From CALXOJ01 sp034120015 (GTDB taxonomy: Bacteria > Spirochaetota > Spirochaetia > JAFGXN01), in assembly GCA_034120015.1 (NCBI GenBank), contig JAXEIF010000026.1, positions 1-51,561 of the forward strand: DNA of 51,561 nt, in the 5' to 3' direction. The notes under the pieces were generated by a model. It made no database searches. It worked only from the letters and a program-made list of their open reading frames with translations, and was not told the origin of the DNA. A program made the translations under genes and the position numbers. Below, piece by piece: positions 7,694-15,602 of the stretch; the stretch's first letter is position 1, and the number at the start of each line of letters is the position of its first letter.

Positions 7694-8380
7694 TCATTGC
7701 GTACGGGTGGGGAAAGGCGGCAGTTCCGATTTCATGGCAAAGTATCCGATGAGGATTGTTCCCACATAGGCGCAGGTTTTGGGAATCATCAGCATTCCGA
7801 TCATCGGGAAGGCGTCGGCCCACAGGACGACCGGAATGTAAAAACCGAAACTCAGCACGATGGTCAGCCACATCAGCCGAAAAGCCCGGTCCCGCTGCCT
7901 GCGAACCGTGACGAAGAACAGTACAATGATCAGAAGCCCCAGCAGGGCAAAAGGAATGTTGCGGTAAATTCCCCAGGAAAGGGGAGAATCGGCCTCGAGC
8001 CACCGGTTTTGCGGCATCAGGCACAGCGCAATCCGAACCGCGGCCAAAACGAAGACGGCGACGGTGAGCGGCCTGTACCCCCGAATCCGGTAGCGCAGGC
8101 GCCACACAAAGTAAAGCAGCACATAAAAAACCGTCATGGTGATGGAGGTGATCCATTTGCCCAGCCCCAGAAGAACGGTATAATTTTCCAATCCGGTAGT
8201 GCAGAGAGCCAGCATGCGCGGAATCAGATGAAACGAATCGCCCGCACCCAGCACCACGGCCATGATACCGAACAGGCGAAACTGCCGGTTGCCCCGGCTT
8301 TGCCGGATCATCACCGCCCCGATGGCGATGACAAAAATCAGATAGACGGCATCAAACAGTGATTCGGCCATTGCCTGCAT
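7694..8380 (-). CDS. Seven-helix integral membrane protein, unknown function
   Basis: The 228-residue protein consists almost entirely of seven predicted membrane helices with short loops. Examples are AVYLIFVIAIGAVMI, FGIMAVVLGAGDSFHLIPR, WITSITMTVFYVLLYFVW and IPFALLGLLIIVLFFV. Polar residues within helix 2 (GDSFHLIPR) and the KTCAYVG motif in the last helix are notable. A ribosome binding site (AAAGGAGAATAAACG) precedes the ATG at 8380. The start is three bases beyond the Rpn-family stop, so the gene is probably coupled to it. I do not know the function. Confidence 0.75.
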   Translation of the reverse strand: MQAMAESLFDAVYLIFVIAIGAVMIRQSRGNRQFRLFGIMAVVLGAGDSFHLIPRMLALCTTGLENYTVLLGLGKWITSITMTVFYVLLYFVWRLRYRIRGYRPLTVAVFVLAAVRIALCLMPQNRWLEADSPLSWGIYRNIPFALLGLLIIVLFFVTVRRQRDRAFRLMWLTIVLSFGFYIPVVLWADAFPMIGMLMIPKTCAYVGTILIGYFAMKSELPPFPTRTQ

Positions 8381-8383
8381 CGT

Positions 8384-8980
8384 TTATTCTCCTTTTGTAA
8401 AATGGCGTTTGAAGGCGGCTACCTTTTCGGCAAGAGTACGGGCTTCATCGGTAACGGTTTCGGTGGACAAATAGCGAAGCAGAGCTTTCAGGCGCGGGTC
8501 TTGAGCCTTTTCAAACGCTCCTATATTATAAACGATTTTCGTTTGTTCGTCACCTGTTTCTTTTCCGTTCTGCTTCCAAACCGTTTGACTCTCATACACC
8601 GGAAAGCCGTCGCCGCATAAGTCGAAGTTGCAGATGAAAATGACAAACGATTTTTTGAGTTGGTCGTACGGATTGCCACGCAGCAGAGAATCGACATCGA
8701 TAGCGGAATGGTAATAGCGCATCCGCTTAACGAGGTTGGTTTTGCGTACCGTCTGCATTTCGATGTTGTAGATTTCTCCGTCGCCTTCAAGGTAGACATC
8801 CATACGGATGCCTTTCGACTGCGGAAAAAGATTAACCTCTTTCTGCGCTTCGAGATAAACCACTTTTTTTACTTTGATACCCATTAACATTTCGAGAAAA
8901 AGCTTACAGAAATCTTCTTCCCGCATAATCTGACTGAACAAATAGTCATCGGTTAATTTTAAATCTTTCCACGGAACCAT
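8384..8980 (-). CDS. Rpn family nuclease / PD-(D/E)XK transposase-like protein
   Basis: The 198-residue product starts at the ATG 8980, which is preceded by AGGAGGAAAACG. A longer open frame to 9385 is only the shadow of pdxR. The sequence has the hallmarks of the Rpn/PDDEXK_2 family: an N-terminal LTDDYLFSQIM block, a central KGIRMDVYLEGDGEIYNIEMQT block containing the nuclease residues D and E-x-Q, and a RMRYYHSAIDVDSLLRG segment. A C-terminal predicted helix ends the protein. Rpn proteins are DNA nucleases linked to recombination and sometimes to phage defence, and many genomes carry large families of them. It lies between truncated pdxR and the seven-helix protein. Confidence 0.88.
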   Translation of the reverse strand: MVPWKDLKLTDDYLFSQIMREEDFCKLFLEMLMGIKVKKVVYLEAQKEVNLFPQSKGIRMDVYLEGDGEIYNIEMQTVRKTNLVKRMRYYHSAIDVDSLLRGNPYDQLKKSFVIFICNFDLCGDGFPVYESQTVWKQNGKETGDEQTKIVYNIGAFEKAQDPRLKALLRYLSTETVTDEARTLAEKVAAFKRHFTKGE

Positions 8981-9045
8981 CGTTTTCCTCCTGTTTTCAT
9001 TAATGAGAGAAAAAGAGTTTTTTAAAGAAAAAATTCGGATTTTTA

Positions 9046-10143
9046 TCAGCGGCCGGTGTTTTCGCGCCGTTTGGCGCGGCGGACGCGGTTGATGTGCCGT
9101 TCGAAATCGCCGCTTTCCAGCAGTTCGGCGAGAACCAGCTGTTCGAAGGTGGGACCGGTGCAGGAATAGAAGCCGGCTTTCTGTTCGAACAGCGGCAGCA
9201 GCGGTTCGGGCAGAACCATGTAGCCGATACGCAGAGCCGGCGAAACGGTTTTCGAGAAGGTGTTGAGGTAGAGGATGCGTGCGTCGGGACAGAGGGCAAA
9301 GAGGGTTTCTTCCCGTTTGGGGGTGAAGGCGAACTCCGATTCGAAATCGTCTTCGATGATGAGCCGGCTGCCGCGGGAAACCCAATTCAGATATTCGTAC
9401 CGTTTGGAAGCCGAGGCGGTCACGCCGGAGGGAAAGCTGCGGTACGGGGTGAGATGGAGCACCTCGGCGGCGGTGGCGGCCAGCGCCCGGCTGTCGATGC
9501 CGTCGTGACCGAGCGGCAGCAGGTCGCAGCGGACGCCGGCGTTGCGGTAAACCTGACCGATTTTTTCGTAGGAAGGCGATTCGATGGCGAACAGCCGCCG
9601 TTCACCGAGCATCAGGGCAATCAGACTGTAGAGGTATTCGGCACCCGACCCGATAATCAGGCGGCGGCGGTCGGTAAAGATGCCGCGGTTGCGGGCCAGA
9701 TAGCGGCAGAGGGCGTCGCGAAGCGGCGGCAGGCCGGCGTTGGGCGACTTTTCGAGGATGGTTTTGCCGTAGCGGGTTAAGACCCGCCGCATCGTTTGCG
9801 CCAGAACCGAAAAGGGAAAGGCGGTTTCGCTGCCGTTTTCGGCGGCACTGGTGCCGTTATCGGCGGCCGGCGGGGGCGGCGAAGCGGCAAAGCCGTCGCT
9901 GCTGCGGAAAAGGACAAAATAGCCGCTGCGCTGCCGCGCTTCCAGGTAGCCTTCCTCGCATAAAAGCGCGTAAGCGTGTTCGGCGGTGATGATGCTCACC
10001 CCGTTTTCCGCCGCCGTAACCCGCTTGGAGGGGAACCGGCTGCCGTAAGGGAAAGCACCGCGGAGGATTTCTGTTTTCAGCTGCCGGTAAAGCCGCAGAT
10101 AGGCGGGTGACGGCGGGCGCGTTGTATCGGAAAATTCGTTCAT
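9046..10143 (-). CDS. pdxR: MocR/PdxR-type regulator of vitamin B6 synthesis, C-terminally short
   Basis: The 365-residue protein has an N-terminal GntR winged helix (about 12-78) with PYGSRFPSKR and HAYALLCEEGYLEARQRSGY. A proline- and glycine-rich linker follows, and then a fold-type I aminotransferase domain. The PLP-binding residues include Asp266 (IIEDDFESEF) and the Schiff-base Lys298 (LNTFSKTVSPALRIGY). MocR proteins are usually about 450-500 residues. This one stops just after the FERHINRVRR helix, so the small C-terminal aminotransferase subdomain is missing. It is divergent from pdxST and would sense PLP and activate those genes. The truncation may affect ligand binding. Confidence 0.85.
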   Translation of the reverse strand: MNEFSDTTRPPSPAYLRLYRQLKTEILRGAFPYGSRFPSKRVTAAENGVSIITAEHAYALLCEEGYLEARQRSGYFVLFRSSDGFAASPPPPAADNGTSAAENGSETAFPFSVLAQTMRRVLTRYGKTILEKSPNAGLPPLRDALCRYLARNRGIFTDRRRLIIGSGAEYLYSLIALMLGERRLFAIESPSYEKIGQVYRNAGVRCDLLPLGHDGIDSRALAATAAEVLHLTPYRSFPSGVTASASKRYEYLNWVSRGSRLIIEDDFESEFAFTPKREETLFALCPDARILYLNTFSKTVSPALRIGYMVLPEPLLPLFEQKAGFYSCTGPTFEQLVLAELLESGDFERHINRVRRAKRRENTGR

Positions 10144-10144
10144 C

Positions 10145-10203
10145 TGGTTATATAAAATTCTTTTATTTTGGTTATTTCAATAAGGTCAGAATGATTCTAT
10201 ACT
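10145..10203. promoter_or_regulatory. pdxR-pdxS intergenic control region
   Basis: Two direct TGGTTAT repeats (10145-10151 and 10169-10175, 24 bases apart) lie between the divergent starts. This is the kind of spaced direct repeat that MocR/PdxR regulators bind. The pdxS promoter is probably TTTCAA (10175-10180) with TATACT (10198-10203), a 17-base spacer. The second repeat thus touches the -35 element, as expected for an activator site. An AAGGAG ribosome binding site follows at about 10220. Confidence 0.55.
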
Positions 10204-10237
10204 ATTCCTGACTCAAAATCAAGGAGAATCATCGACG

Positions 10238-11113
10238 ATGAACGAAAACAGGTACGATTTAAACCGGGATTTGGCCCGGATGTTGAAAGGCGGCGTCATT
10301 ATGGATGTGACGACTCCCGAACAGGCGAAGATTGCCGAAGAGGCGGGCGCCTGCGCCGTTATGGCGTTGGAGCGGATTCCGGCCGATATTCGGGCGGCGG
10401 GCGGGGTTTCCCGTATGAGCGATCCGAAGATGATTAAGGGGATTCAGGCGGCGGTTTCGATTCCGGTGATGGCGAAATGCCGTATCGGTCACTTTGCCGA
10501 GGCGCAGATTCTTCAGGCAATCGAGATCGATTACATCGACGAATCGGAGGTGCTCTCTCCGGCCGACGACCGTTTCCACATCGACAAAACGCAGTTTGCG
10601 GTTCCGTTTGTCTGCGGCGCTTCCGATTTGGGCGAGGCGCTGCGGCGTATCGAAGAGGGGGCGGCGATGATCCGCACCAAGGGTGAGCCGGGAACGGGCG
10701 ATATCATTCAGGCGGTTCGTCACATGCGCAAAATGCAGGCGGAGATCCGGCGGCTTGTTTCGCTTTCCGAAGACGAACTTTACGAGGCGGCCAAAACTCT
10801 GGCGGTGCCGTACCGTCTGGTGCGGTACGTTCACGACAACGGAAAACTGCCGGTGGTCAATTTTGCGGCGGGCGGTGTGGCGACTCCGGCCGATGCGGCG
10901 CTGATGATGCAGTTGGGAGCCGAAGGGGTTTTCGTCGGTTCCGGCATTTTCAAATCGGGCGACCCGAAAAAGCGGGCGGCGGCAATCGTGCAGGCGGTGA
11001 CTCACTACCGCGATGCGGCGTTGCTGGCGGAGCTTTCGGAAGATTTGGGCGAGGCGATGGTCGGCATCAATGCGCAGGAAATCGAGCTTCTGATGGCCGA
11101 GAGAGGAAAGTGA
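10238..11113 (+). CDS. pdxS: Pyridoxal 5'-phosphate synthase lyase subunit PdxS
   Basis: PdxS condenses ribose 5-phosphate, glyceraldehyde 3-phosphate and ammonia into PLP in the DXP-independent pathway. The 291-residue protein is full length. It shows GGVIMDVTTPEQAKIAEEAG at the N-terminus, the active-site Lys80 (IPVMAKCRIGHF) that binds the sugar, and Lys148 in MIRTKGEPGTGD. The phosphate-binding AAGGVATPADAALM and GAEGVFVGSGIFKS segments follow. It is paired with pdxT one base downstream. The Actinobacteria and Firmicutes type of control by a MocR regulator is conserved here. Confidence 0.98.
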   Translation: MNENRYDLNRDLARMLKGGVIMDVTTPEQAKIAEEAGACAVMALERIPADIRAAGGVSRMSDPKMIKGIQAAVSIPVMAKCRIGHFAEAQILQAIEIDYIDESEVLSPADDRFHIDKTQFAVPFVCGASDLGEALRRIEEGAAMIRTKGEPGTGDIIQAVRHMRKMQAEIRRLVSLSEDELYEAAKTLAVPYRLVRYVHDNGKLPVVNFAAGGVATPADAALMMQLGAEGVFVGSGIFKSGDPKKRAAAIVQAVTHYRDAALLAELSEDLGEAMVGINAQEIELLMAERGK

Positions 11114-11114
11114 G

Positions 11115-11717
11115 ATGAGAATTGCGGTTTTGGCGCTGCAGGGCGCTTTTCGGGAACATGAAGAGATGCTGTCCCGTCTGGATGTTTCGTCGTTCGAAGT
11201 GAGGCAGACGGACGATTTGTCCGCTCCTTTCGACGGTCTGATTCTGCCGGGAGGAGAGAGTACGGTTCAGGGAAAGCTGCTGCGGGAAACGGGGCTTTTC
11301 GGGCCTTTGCGGGAGAGAATCGCTGCGGGACTGCCGGTTTTCGGTACCTGTGCCGGGCTGATTCTGCTGGCCGAAGAGATTGAAAACGGGGCAACGCGCC
11401 ATCTGGCTTTGATGAAGATTCGGGCGGTGCGCAGCGCTTACGGCCGCCAGCTCGGCAGTTTTTTCACCGAAGGCGCCTTTGACGGGGGCGCTCCCGTTCC
11501 GATGACATTCATTCGGGCGCCTTATATCGCTGCGGCCGGCGAGGGGGTGCGCGTTCTGTCGGTGATCGACGGGCGCATCACCGCGGCGCGTCAGCGGAAT
11601 ATGCTGGTGACCGCTTTCCATCCGGAACTGAACGACGATCTCACGGTGCACCGTTACTTTCTCGAAATGGTAAAAGAGGCAAAAACCGCTGCGGTGCGAA
11701 AGTCTGCGGCCGTTTAA
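11115..11717 (+). CDS. pdxT: Pyridoxal 5'-phosphate synthase glutaminase subunit PdxT
   Basis: PdxT hydrolyses glutamine and channels ammonia to PdxS. The 200-residue protein shows the start MRIAVLALQGAFREH, the oxyanion segment LPGGEST (45-50), the catalytic Cys79 in FGTCAGL, and His169 with Glu171 in TAFHPELNDD. All triad residues are therefore present. The start overlaps the pdxS stop region (TGAGATG), so the two subunits are translationally coupled. The stop shares bases with the stop of the convergent beta-lactamase gene. Confidence 0.97.
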   Translation: MRIAVLALQGAFREHEEMLSRLDVSSFEVRQTDDLSAPFDGLILPGGESTVQGKLLRETGLFGPLRERIAAGLPVFGTCAGLILLAEEIENGATRHLALMKIRAVRSAYGRQLGSFFTEGAFDGGAPVPMTFIRAPYIAAAGEGVRVLSVIDGRITAARQRNMLVTAFHPELNDDLTVHRYFLEMVKEAKTAAVRKSAAV

Positions 11718-12682
11718 AGAGCGGCCGTTTCGTCCCCGGCGACGGCTTCATCGCTTTCCGAAACGAAAAAGCGGTAAGCGATGGCGGAGATGTCGGCAAT
11801 CAGCCGGTCGTTTTCCGCATCCGGCAGGGCGCTGTCTTTAATGAAAACGGCGATAAAATAGGTGCGGCCGTCGGGCAGGGTCACAAATCCGATGTCGTTG
11901 CAGGCGCTGAGGCGGCCGTCGGGCAGGCGGTATCCGCTGCCGGTCTTGTGTCCGATGACCGCGCCGCTTTCTTTTAACGGTGCCGGCAGTTTGGCAGCGC
12001 CCGTTTCGCATTCGATCATCAGTTCTTTGATAAAGGCGGTCTGTTCTTCCGGAAGAATTTCACTCTTCCACAGCCGTTCCAAAAGGCGGACGGCCGCCGT
12101 CGGTGTCGAGCTGTTTTCGTAAGCGCGCATCGGGTCGGCCTGCATTTCGGCTTCGTTGTAGCGGATTTTCATCCCGTCGATTCCGGCTTTTTCGCGGATA
12201 AACGCATCGGTTTCTTCGGGCGAAACAATGCGGTCGAAGAGAATGTCGCAGGCGATGTTGTCGCTTTTTTTCAGTGTATATTCCGTCAGTTCGGCCACCG
12301 AAAGGGGAATACCGCCGTTCGGGTAGCGGTCTTTGAGGGGGCTGTACGTTTCGGGCACCATGTCTTCGGCTTTGACAGCGACCGTTTCGTTGAGGCTTCG
12401 GCCGCTGCCATGCAGCCGGTCGCAAACGGCCAGTGCCTGATGGAGTTTGAAGACGCTCATCATCGGGAAATCTTCACCGCCGTTGACCGCCGCTGATTCG
12501 CCGGAAGGGGAAAGCACCGCGATGCCGACCCGCGCATCGACGCCCTCAACCGCCTTTTCCAGCTCCCGCCGCAGCGTTTCCGTCCCGTCCGCCCGGCACC
12601 CCGACAGCAACGCCACCATCAATACCGACACAGCCACCGCCAACGCCGTTCCGATTACTTCCCAACCGGTTTCCCGCTTCAT
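11714..12682 (-). CDS. Class A beta-lactamase, lipoprotein (CfxA/PER/VEB-like subgroup)
   Basis: The 322-residue protein has a lipoprotein signal with lipobox LSGC (Cys29), so it should be membrane anchored. The class A serine beta-lactamase motifs are all visible: S76-V-F-K79, S140-D-N142, an omega loop NEAEMQADP carrying the general base Glu, and K246-T-G248. The form of the omega loop (Y-N-E-A-E-M rather than E-x-x-L-N) points to the A2 branch that includes CfxA, CepA, PER and VEB. It should hydrolyse beta-lactams; the spectrum cannot be predicted from this. A promoter and a GGAGG ribosome binding site precede it. The stop overlaps that of pdxT. Confidence 0.93.
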   Translation of the reverse strand: MKRETGWEVIGTALAVAVSVLMVALLSGCRADGTETLRRELEKAVEGVDARVGIAVLSPSGESAAVNGGEDFPMMSVFKLHQALAVCDRLHGSGRSLNETVAVKAEDMVPETYSPLKDRYPNGGIPLSVAELTEYTLKKSDNIACDILFDRIVSPEETDAFIREKAGIDGMKIRYNEAEMQADPMRAYENSSTPTAAVRLLERLWKSEILPEEQTAFIKELMIECETGAAKLPAPLKESGAVIGHKTGSGYRLPDGRLSACNDIGFVTLPDGRTYFIAVFIKDSALPDAENDRLIADISAIAYRFFVSESDEAVAGDETAAL

Positions 12683-12703
12683 AAACGCCTCCGTCCTCTT
12701 CCC

Positions 12704-12732
12704 AGTTTACGACACGGAAAATGAGTTGTCAA
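12704..12732 (-). promoter_or_regulatory. Promoter of the beta-lactamase gene
   Basis: On the minus strand TTGACA (12732-12727) and TAAACT (12709-12704) are 17 bases apart, giving a start near 12697 and a short leader containing GGAGG. A constitutive promoter is plausible because no divergent blaR/blaI-type regulator is present. Confidence 0.65.
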
Positions 12733-12751
12733 GGAAGAAAGCAGGGGAGAA

Positions 12752-15400
12752 TTATCTTGTCGGATCAATTGATTCGACTGTAACAGCCCGATTATTTCTT
12801 CTTTCATCCCCCCATCTTGTTGTTTTGCCGACTGCATTTGTTATTAAAATCTCTTTCGGAATTCCTCTTTTTATAAGTTCGTTTTTTACATTTTCCGCTC
12901 TTTCATTTGCCAATATCTTTTCATCAATTTCGTTATCAAAAACAGCTACATATCCATTGATGGTAAATAGCAGATTGGGATTTTTTTGTCGTTTTTCTTT
13001 TATTAAATCGGCGATTTTATCAAGCCAATCCATTGCAGCTTCATAATTTACAAAATCCCTTCTGTCTGCTTTAAATTCGGCAGATTTCTGTTCGTCAAGA
13101 ATAATTTCTTGCATTAGTGGTTCCTGGATTATAATATCTTCATTGTTAAATGAGAGCTTTGTAAAGATAAAACTCCCGAGTGCAATCAGAATCAGCAACA
13201 GAATAAGAAGAGCATATACTATTGAACGAGATTTCTTTTTTTCTTTTTGATTTTCAGTTAAAATAGCGGGATTTCCTTTCAATAAAAAGATCAGCCATTT
13301 ATATGTTGCTCTTTTTTTTATTAATTTAAAAGTAATTGATTTAGGATTTCGAATTCTATATATGTGAGCTGGAAGTTTCTCATTGGTGGTCTTTATTTTT
13401 GCAAAAGATTTCTTGCCTATTCTTGGTAATTTTTTATTATTACGTTTTGAACAAATTGGTTCAAAGGAAATTGTTTCTCCTAATTTAGCTTTAATGCATT
13501 TATCATATTTTTTACCTGTCATAAAAATAACGGCATTTGGTTTGCATATTTCTATTTCTTGGAGAAGCAGATTAAAATTGGTGTTTTCGGATTCAATAAC
13601 ATTTGAATGGTAATCAGCAAACTTAAATAAAGAATTCCATAAAAATTTTTTTTCACTGTGATGATTTAAATCGGCAGTTAGTTTCTTGGCAAACAATCCG
13701 AAAGGATCTTTTTTCGGAAAGTTAAATTTTTTACATTCGTCAAACAGATTCAATATTCCGTCTTTTTGCTGTCTGTATTCGATATATGTATGGGGTATTC
13801 TGTTTTGGATACCAATAAACATAATTTTAAATTCTGTTTGTTGGTATTTGGGTTCATCAAAATGAAGCAATAACGGACCGTTGACTTCAGAGAGTTTGGG
13901 AACAGAACGATACAAATTACTTAATCCGCCTGCATGATATTTGTACATTCTAATTAGTTTTAAGTTGATCGATGATTCCATCGCTTTTTCTCTGCTGTAT
14001 TTTTTGATTCCCATCGCAATATCTATACCGGCTGTGATTACAAATGAGACAGTTCCGACTAAATTGATTCTAAGAATGAACTTTCTCCAATCTATGACAG
14101 GAAGACCAGTAGGAGTGATTCCTTTAACGGATCGTATTGCAGCATCTGTAAAATCAATGGCTGTGAATACACCTTTTGAAATTGTGAGCATTCTTATTAT
14201 TGTTCTGTTTCTGTAAGGTAAAAGCTCCTCCCAATCTAATTTTTCTATTGATCGTCCGTCTTGCATTTGCTCGATAAATCGGCGAATAAAATAAAATCCC
14301 CGTACAATAAATTCATTAATCATAACCGGACTAGCTTGTCTTTCAAGTTCATATTTAACAGCCAATTCTGTTCTGTAATCCATTTTACTGGATGCGCCTT
14401 CAAATAATGAGTTAAATATTCCCAGATTAATTTGGTTTTTTCCGGAGCCAATTCCGTTTTGATAAGCTTTCCGTAAATTTTCATTAAAATTAGTATCTTT
14501 AAAACAGGGGAGCGCTGCAATTTCCTTCATTGTTGACATTATCGGTCCCGGAATTCCGGCTCCGCCTTGCTTACTGGAAGAGGAACCGCCCATATCACTG
14601 ATGAGATGGCCCTTCCTGTTATTAATTGTTTTTGCAGTTGTGATAAACCAGTTGATAACTCCTGAAAAGATTTTTGAAGGCGTGTTATTTCCAACAAAGT
14701 TTCCGTATTCATTTACTGTAACGGGAACTTTTGACATTGTACCTGTCTTGTCTGAATATCTTGCTTCTCCCGTGAATTGAACGATAATGCAGCATAATAA
14801 ACCGATAAATGTCGGGTGGTGGCAAAAATCATCTAAATGATGTGTTTTTGCTGTAATAACTTCGTTTCCGAATGCATCTTTCACTTTATGAAAATCGTTA
14901 TCTCCGGGTAAAGGGAATTTTTTTTCCAAAAAACGAATTGCCTCTCCGAGTTTATCACTGCTTTTACATTGAGTTTCATCAAAGCCGTGCTTTTTTGCAA
15001 ATTTCATTATCATGTTATTAATGTTGATATTTGCCTTAGCTTTAGCGCCTTTGAAATCCCATTCTCCGATAAAAAATACATCGATTAAGCCCGTAATAAT
15101 ACCTGATGTAACGGATACAGTATAATCAATCCCATCTGCATGATTGGTCAAATTTTCAGTTCCGCAGATTTTTTCTTCTACTTTTTGAAAATCTTTATAG
15201 ATATCGTCGTTCGATAAAACTGTATCGTAGTTTTCTGTTATAATCTCAACTTCAAAATCATCATCTGTTTTGATGGGTTTGGTTTTATATATTTGATTTT
15301 CTTCCAAATCAAGAGATTGTTCGATAACAATATCGGGATAGTTTTCTTCAATATTATCTTTAGACTGAACAGTTAAAGGTTTCTCTTTCAATTTTAACAC
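12752..15400 (-). CDS. 882-residue multidomain envelope protein: unknown N-terminal region, UDG-like segment, TM helix, OmpA-like domain
   Basis: The start is a GTG at 15400, 12 bases after the predicted transcription start. Residues 90-510 form a large region with conserved-looking blocks (SGIITGLIDVFFIGEWDF, HHLDDFCHHPTFIGLLC, RQASPVMINEFIVRGFYF). I associate these with uncharacterised proteins of gut Firmicutes, from memory only. Residues 525-690 resemble a uracil-DNA-glycosylase-like fold (KIMFIGIQN, KFLWNSLFKF, EIEICKPNAVIFMTGKKYD), but the catalytic GQxPYH-type motif is not intact. One membrane helix spans about 727-748. Residues 765-882 look like an OmpA/MotB peptidoglycan-binding domain (NERAENVKNELIKRGI, ending NNRAVTVES). 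The gene is clearly more AT-rich than both neighbours, which suggests horizontal acquisition. The function is unknown. Confidence 0.75.
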   Translation of the reverse strand: MLKLKEKPLTVQSKDNIEENYPDIVIEQSLDLEENQIYKTKPIKTDDDFEVEIITENYDTVLSNDDIYKDFQKVEEKICGTENLTNHADGIDYTVSVTSGIITGLIDVFFIGEWDFKGAKAKANININNMIMKFAKKHGFDETQCKSSDKLGEAIRFLEKKFPLPGDNDFHKVKDAFGNEVITAKTHHLDDFCHHPTFIGLLCCIIVQFTGEARYSDKTGTMSKVPVTVNEYGNFVGNNTPSKIFSGVINWFITTAKTINNRKGHLISDMGGSSSSKQGGAGIPGPIMSTMKEIAALPCFKDTNFNENLRKAYQNGIGSGKNQINLGIFNSLFEGASSKMDYRTELAVKYELERQASPVMINEFIVRGFYFIRRFIEQMQDGRSIEKLDWEELLPYRNRTIIRMLTISKGVFTAIDFTDAAIRSVKGITPTGLPVIDWRKFILRINLVGTVSFVITAGIDIAMGIKKYSREKAMESSINLKLIRMYKYHAGGLSNLYRSVPKLSEVNGPLLLHFDEPKYQQTEFKIMFIGIQNRIPHTYIEYRQQKDGILNLFDECKKFNFPKKDPFGLFAKKLTADLNHHSEKKFLWNSLFKFADYHSNVIESENTNFNLLLQEIEICKPNAVIFMTGKKYDKCIKAKLGETISFEPICSKRNNKKLPRIGKKSFAKIKTTNEKLPAHIYRIRNPKSITFKLIKKRATYKWLIFLLKGNPAILTENQKEKKKSRSIVYALLILLLILIALGSFIFTKLSFNNEDIIIQEPLMQEIILDEQKSAEFKADRRDFVNYEAAMDWLDKIADLIKEKRQKNPNLLFTINGYVAVFDNEIDEKILANERAENVKNELIKRGIPKEILITNAVGKTTRWGDERRNNRAVTVESIDPTR

Positions 15401-15418
15401 TCCATGTAATGATTTTTA

Positions 15419-15447
15419 AGTATAAATTGTATAATTAAAATTATCAA
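15419..15447 (-). promoter_or_regulatory. Promoter of the 882-residue protein gene
   Basis: On the minus strand TTGATA (15447-15442) and TATACT (15424-15419) flank a 17-base spacer. The start would be near 15412, leaving a leader of about 12 bases before the GTG at 15400 with only a weak GGA as ribosome binding site. Confidence 0.6.
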
Positions 15448-15524
15448 GCAAATTAATTTTATTGGATTTGTTTGATACGGGAATCAATTTTCCCATCTTT
15501 TTTTATCTTTTTTGCTGATTAGTC

Positions 15525-15587
15525 TTGACTCATTTTAGCTTTTTCTTTATTAATTAATTGAAAATAAAAATATTAGATTAATCTAAT
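15525..15587 (+). promoter_or_regulatory. Promoter and 16-base palindromic operator of the seven-gene operon
   Basis: TTGACT (15525-15530) and TATTAA (15548-15553) are 17 bases apart. Between the predicted transcription start and the ribosome binding site lies a perfect 16-base palindrome, ATTAGATTAATCTAAT (15572-15587). Its position suits a repressor roadblock. No regulator gene is adjacent, so the binding protein is unknown. Confidence 0.55.
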
Positions 15588-15602
15588 TAATAGGGGGCGT
15601 TT

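Noticed and set aside
7547..8362. Plus-strand open frame with KNVGRFF repeats
   Set aside because: It spans the tandem hairpin array and then runs antisense to the seven-helix protein. The repeats come from the 21-base DNA period, and the downstream residues are Arg/His/Gln-rich shadow sequence.
9062..9077. CGCGCC-GTTT-GGCGCG inverted repeat
   Set aside because: It lies inside the pdxR coding sequence near its end and is not followed by a T run, so it is not a convincing terminator.
8981..9385. Upstream extension of the Rpn gene
   Set aside because: The residues are Arg/His/Pro-rich shadow of pdxR; the ATG at 8980 has a perfect AGGAGG upstream.
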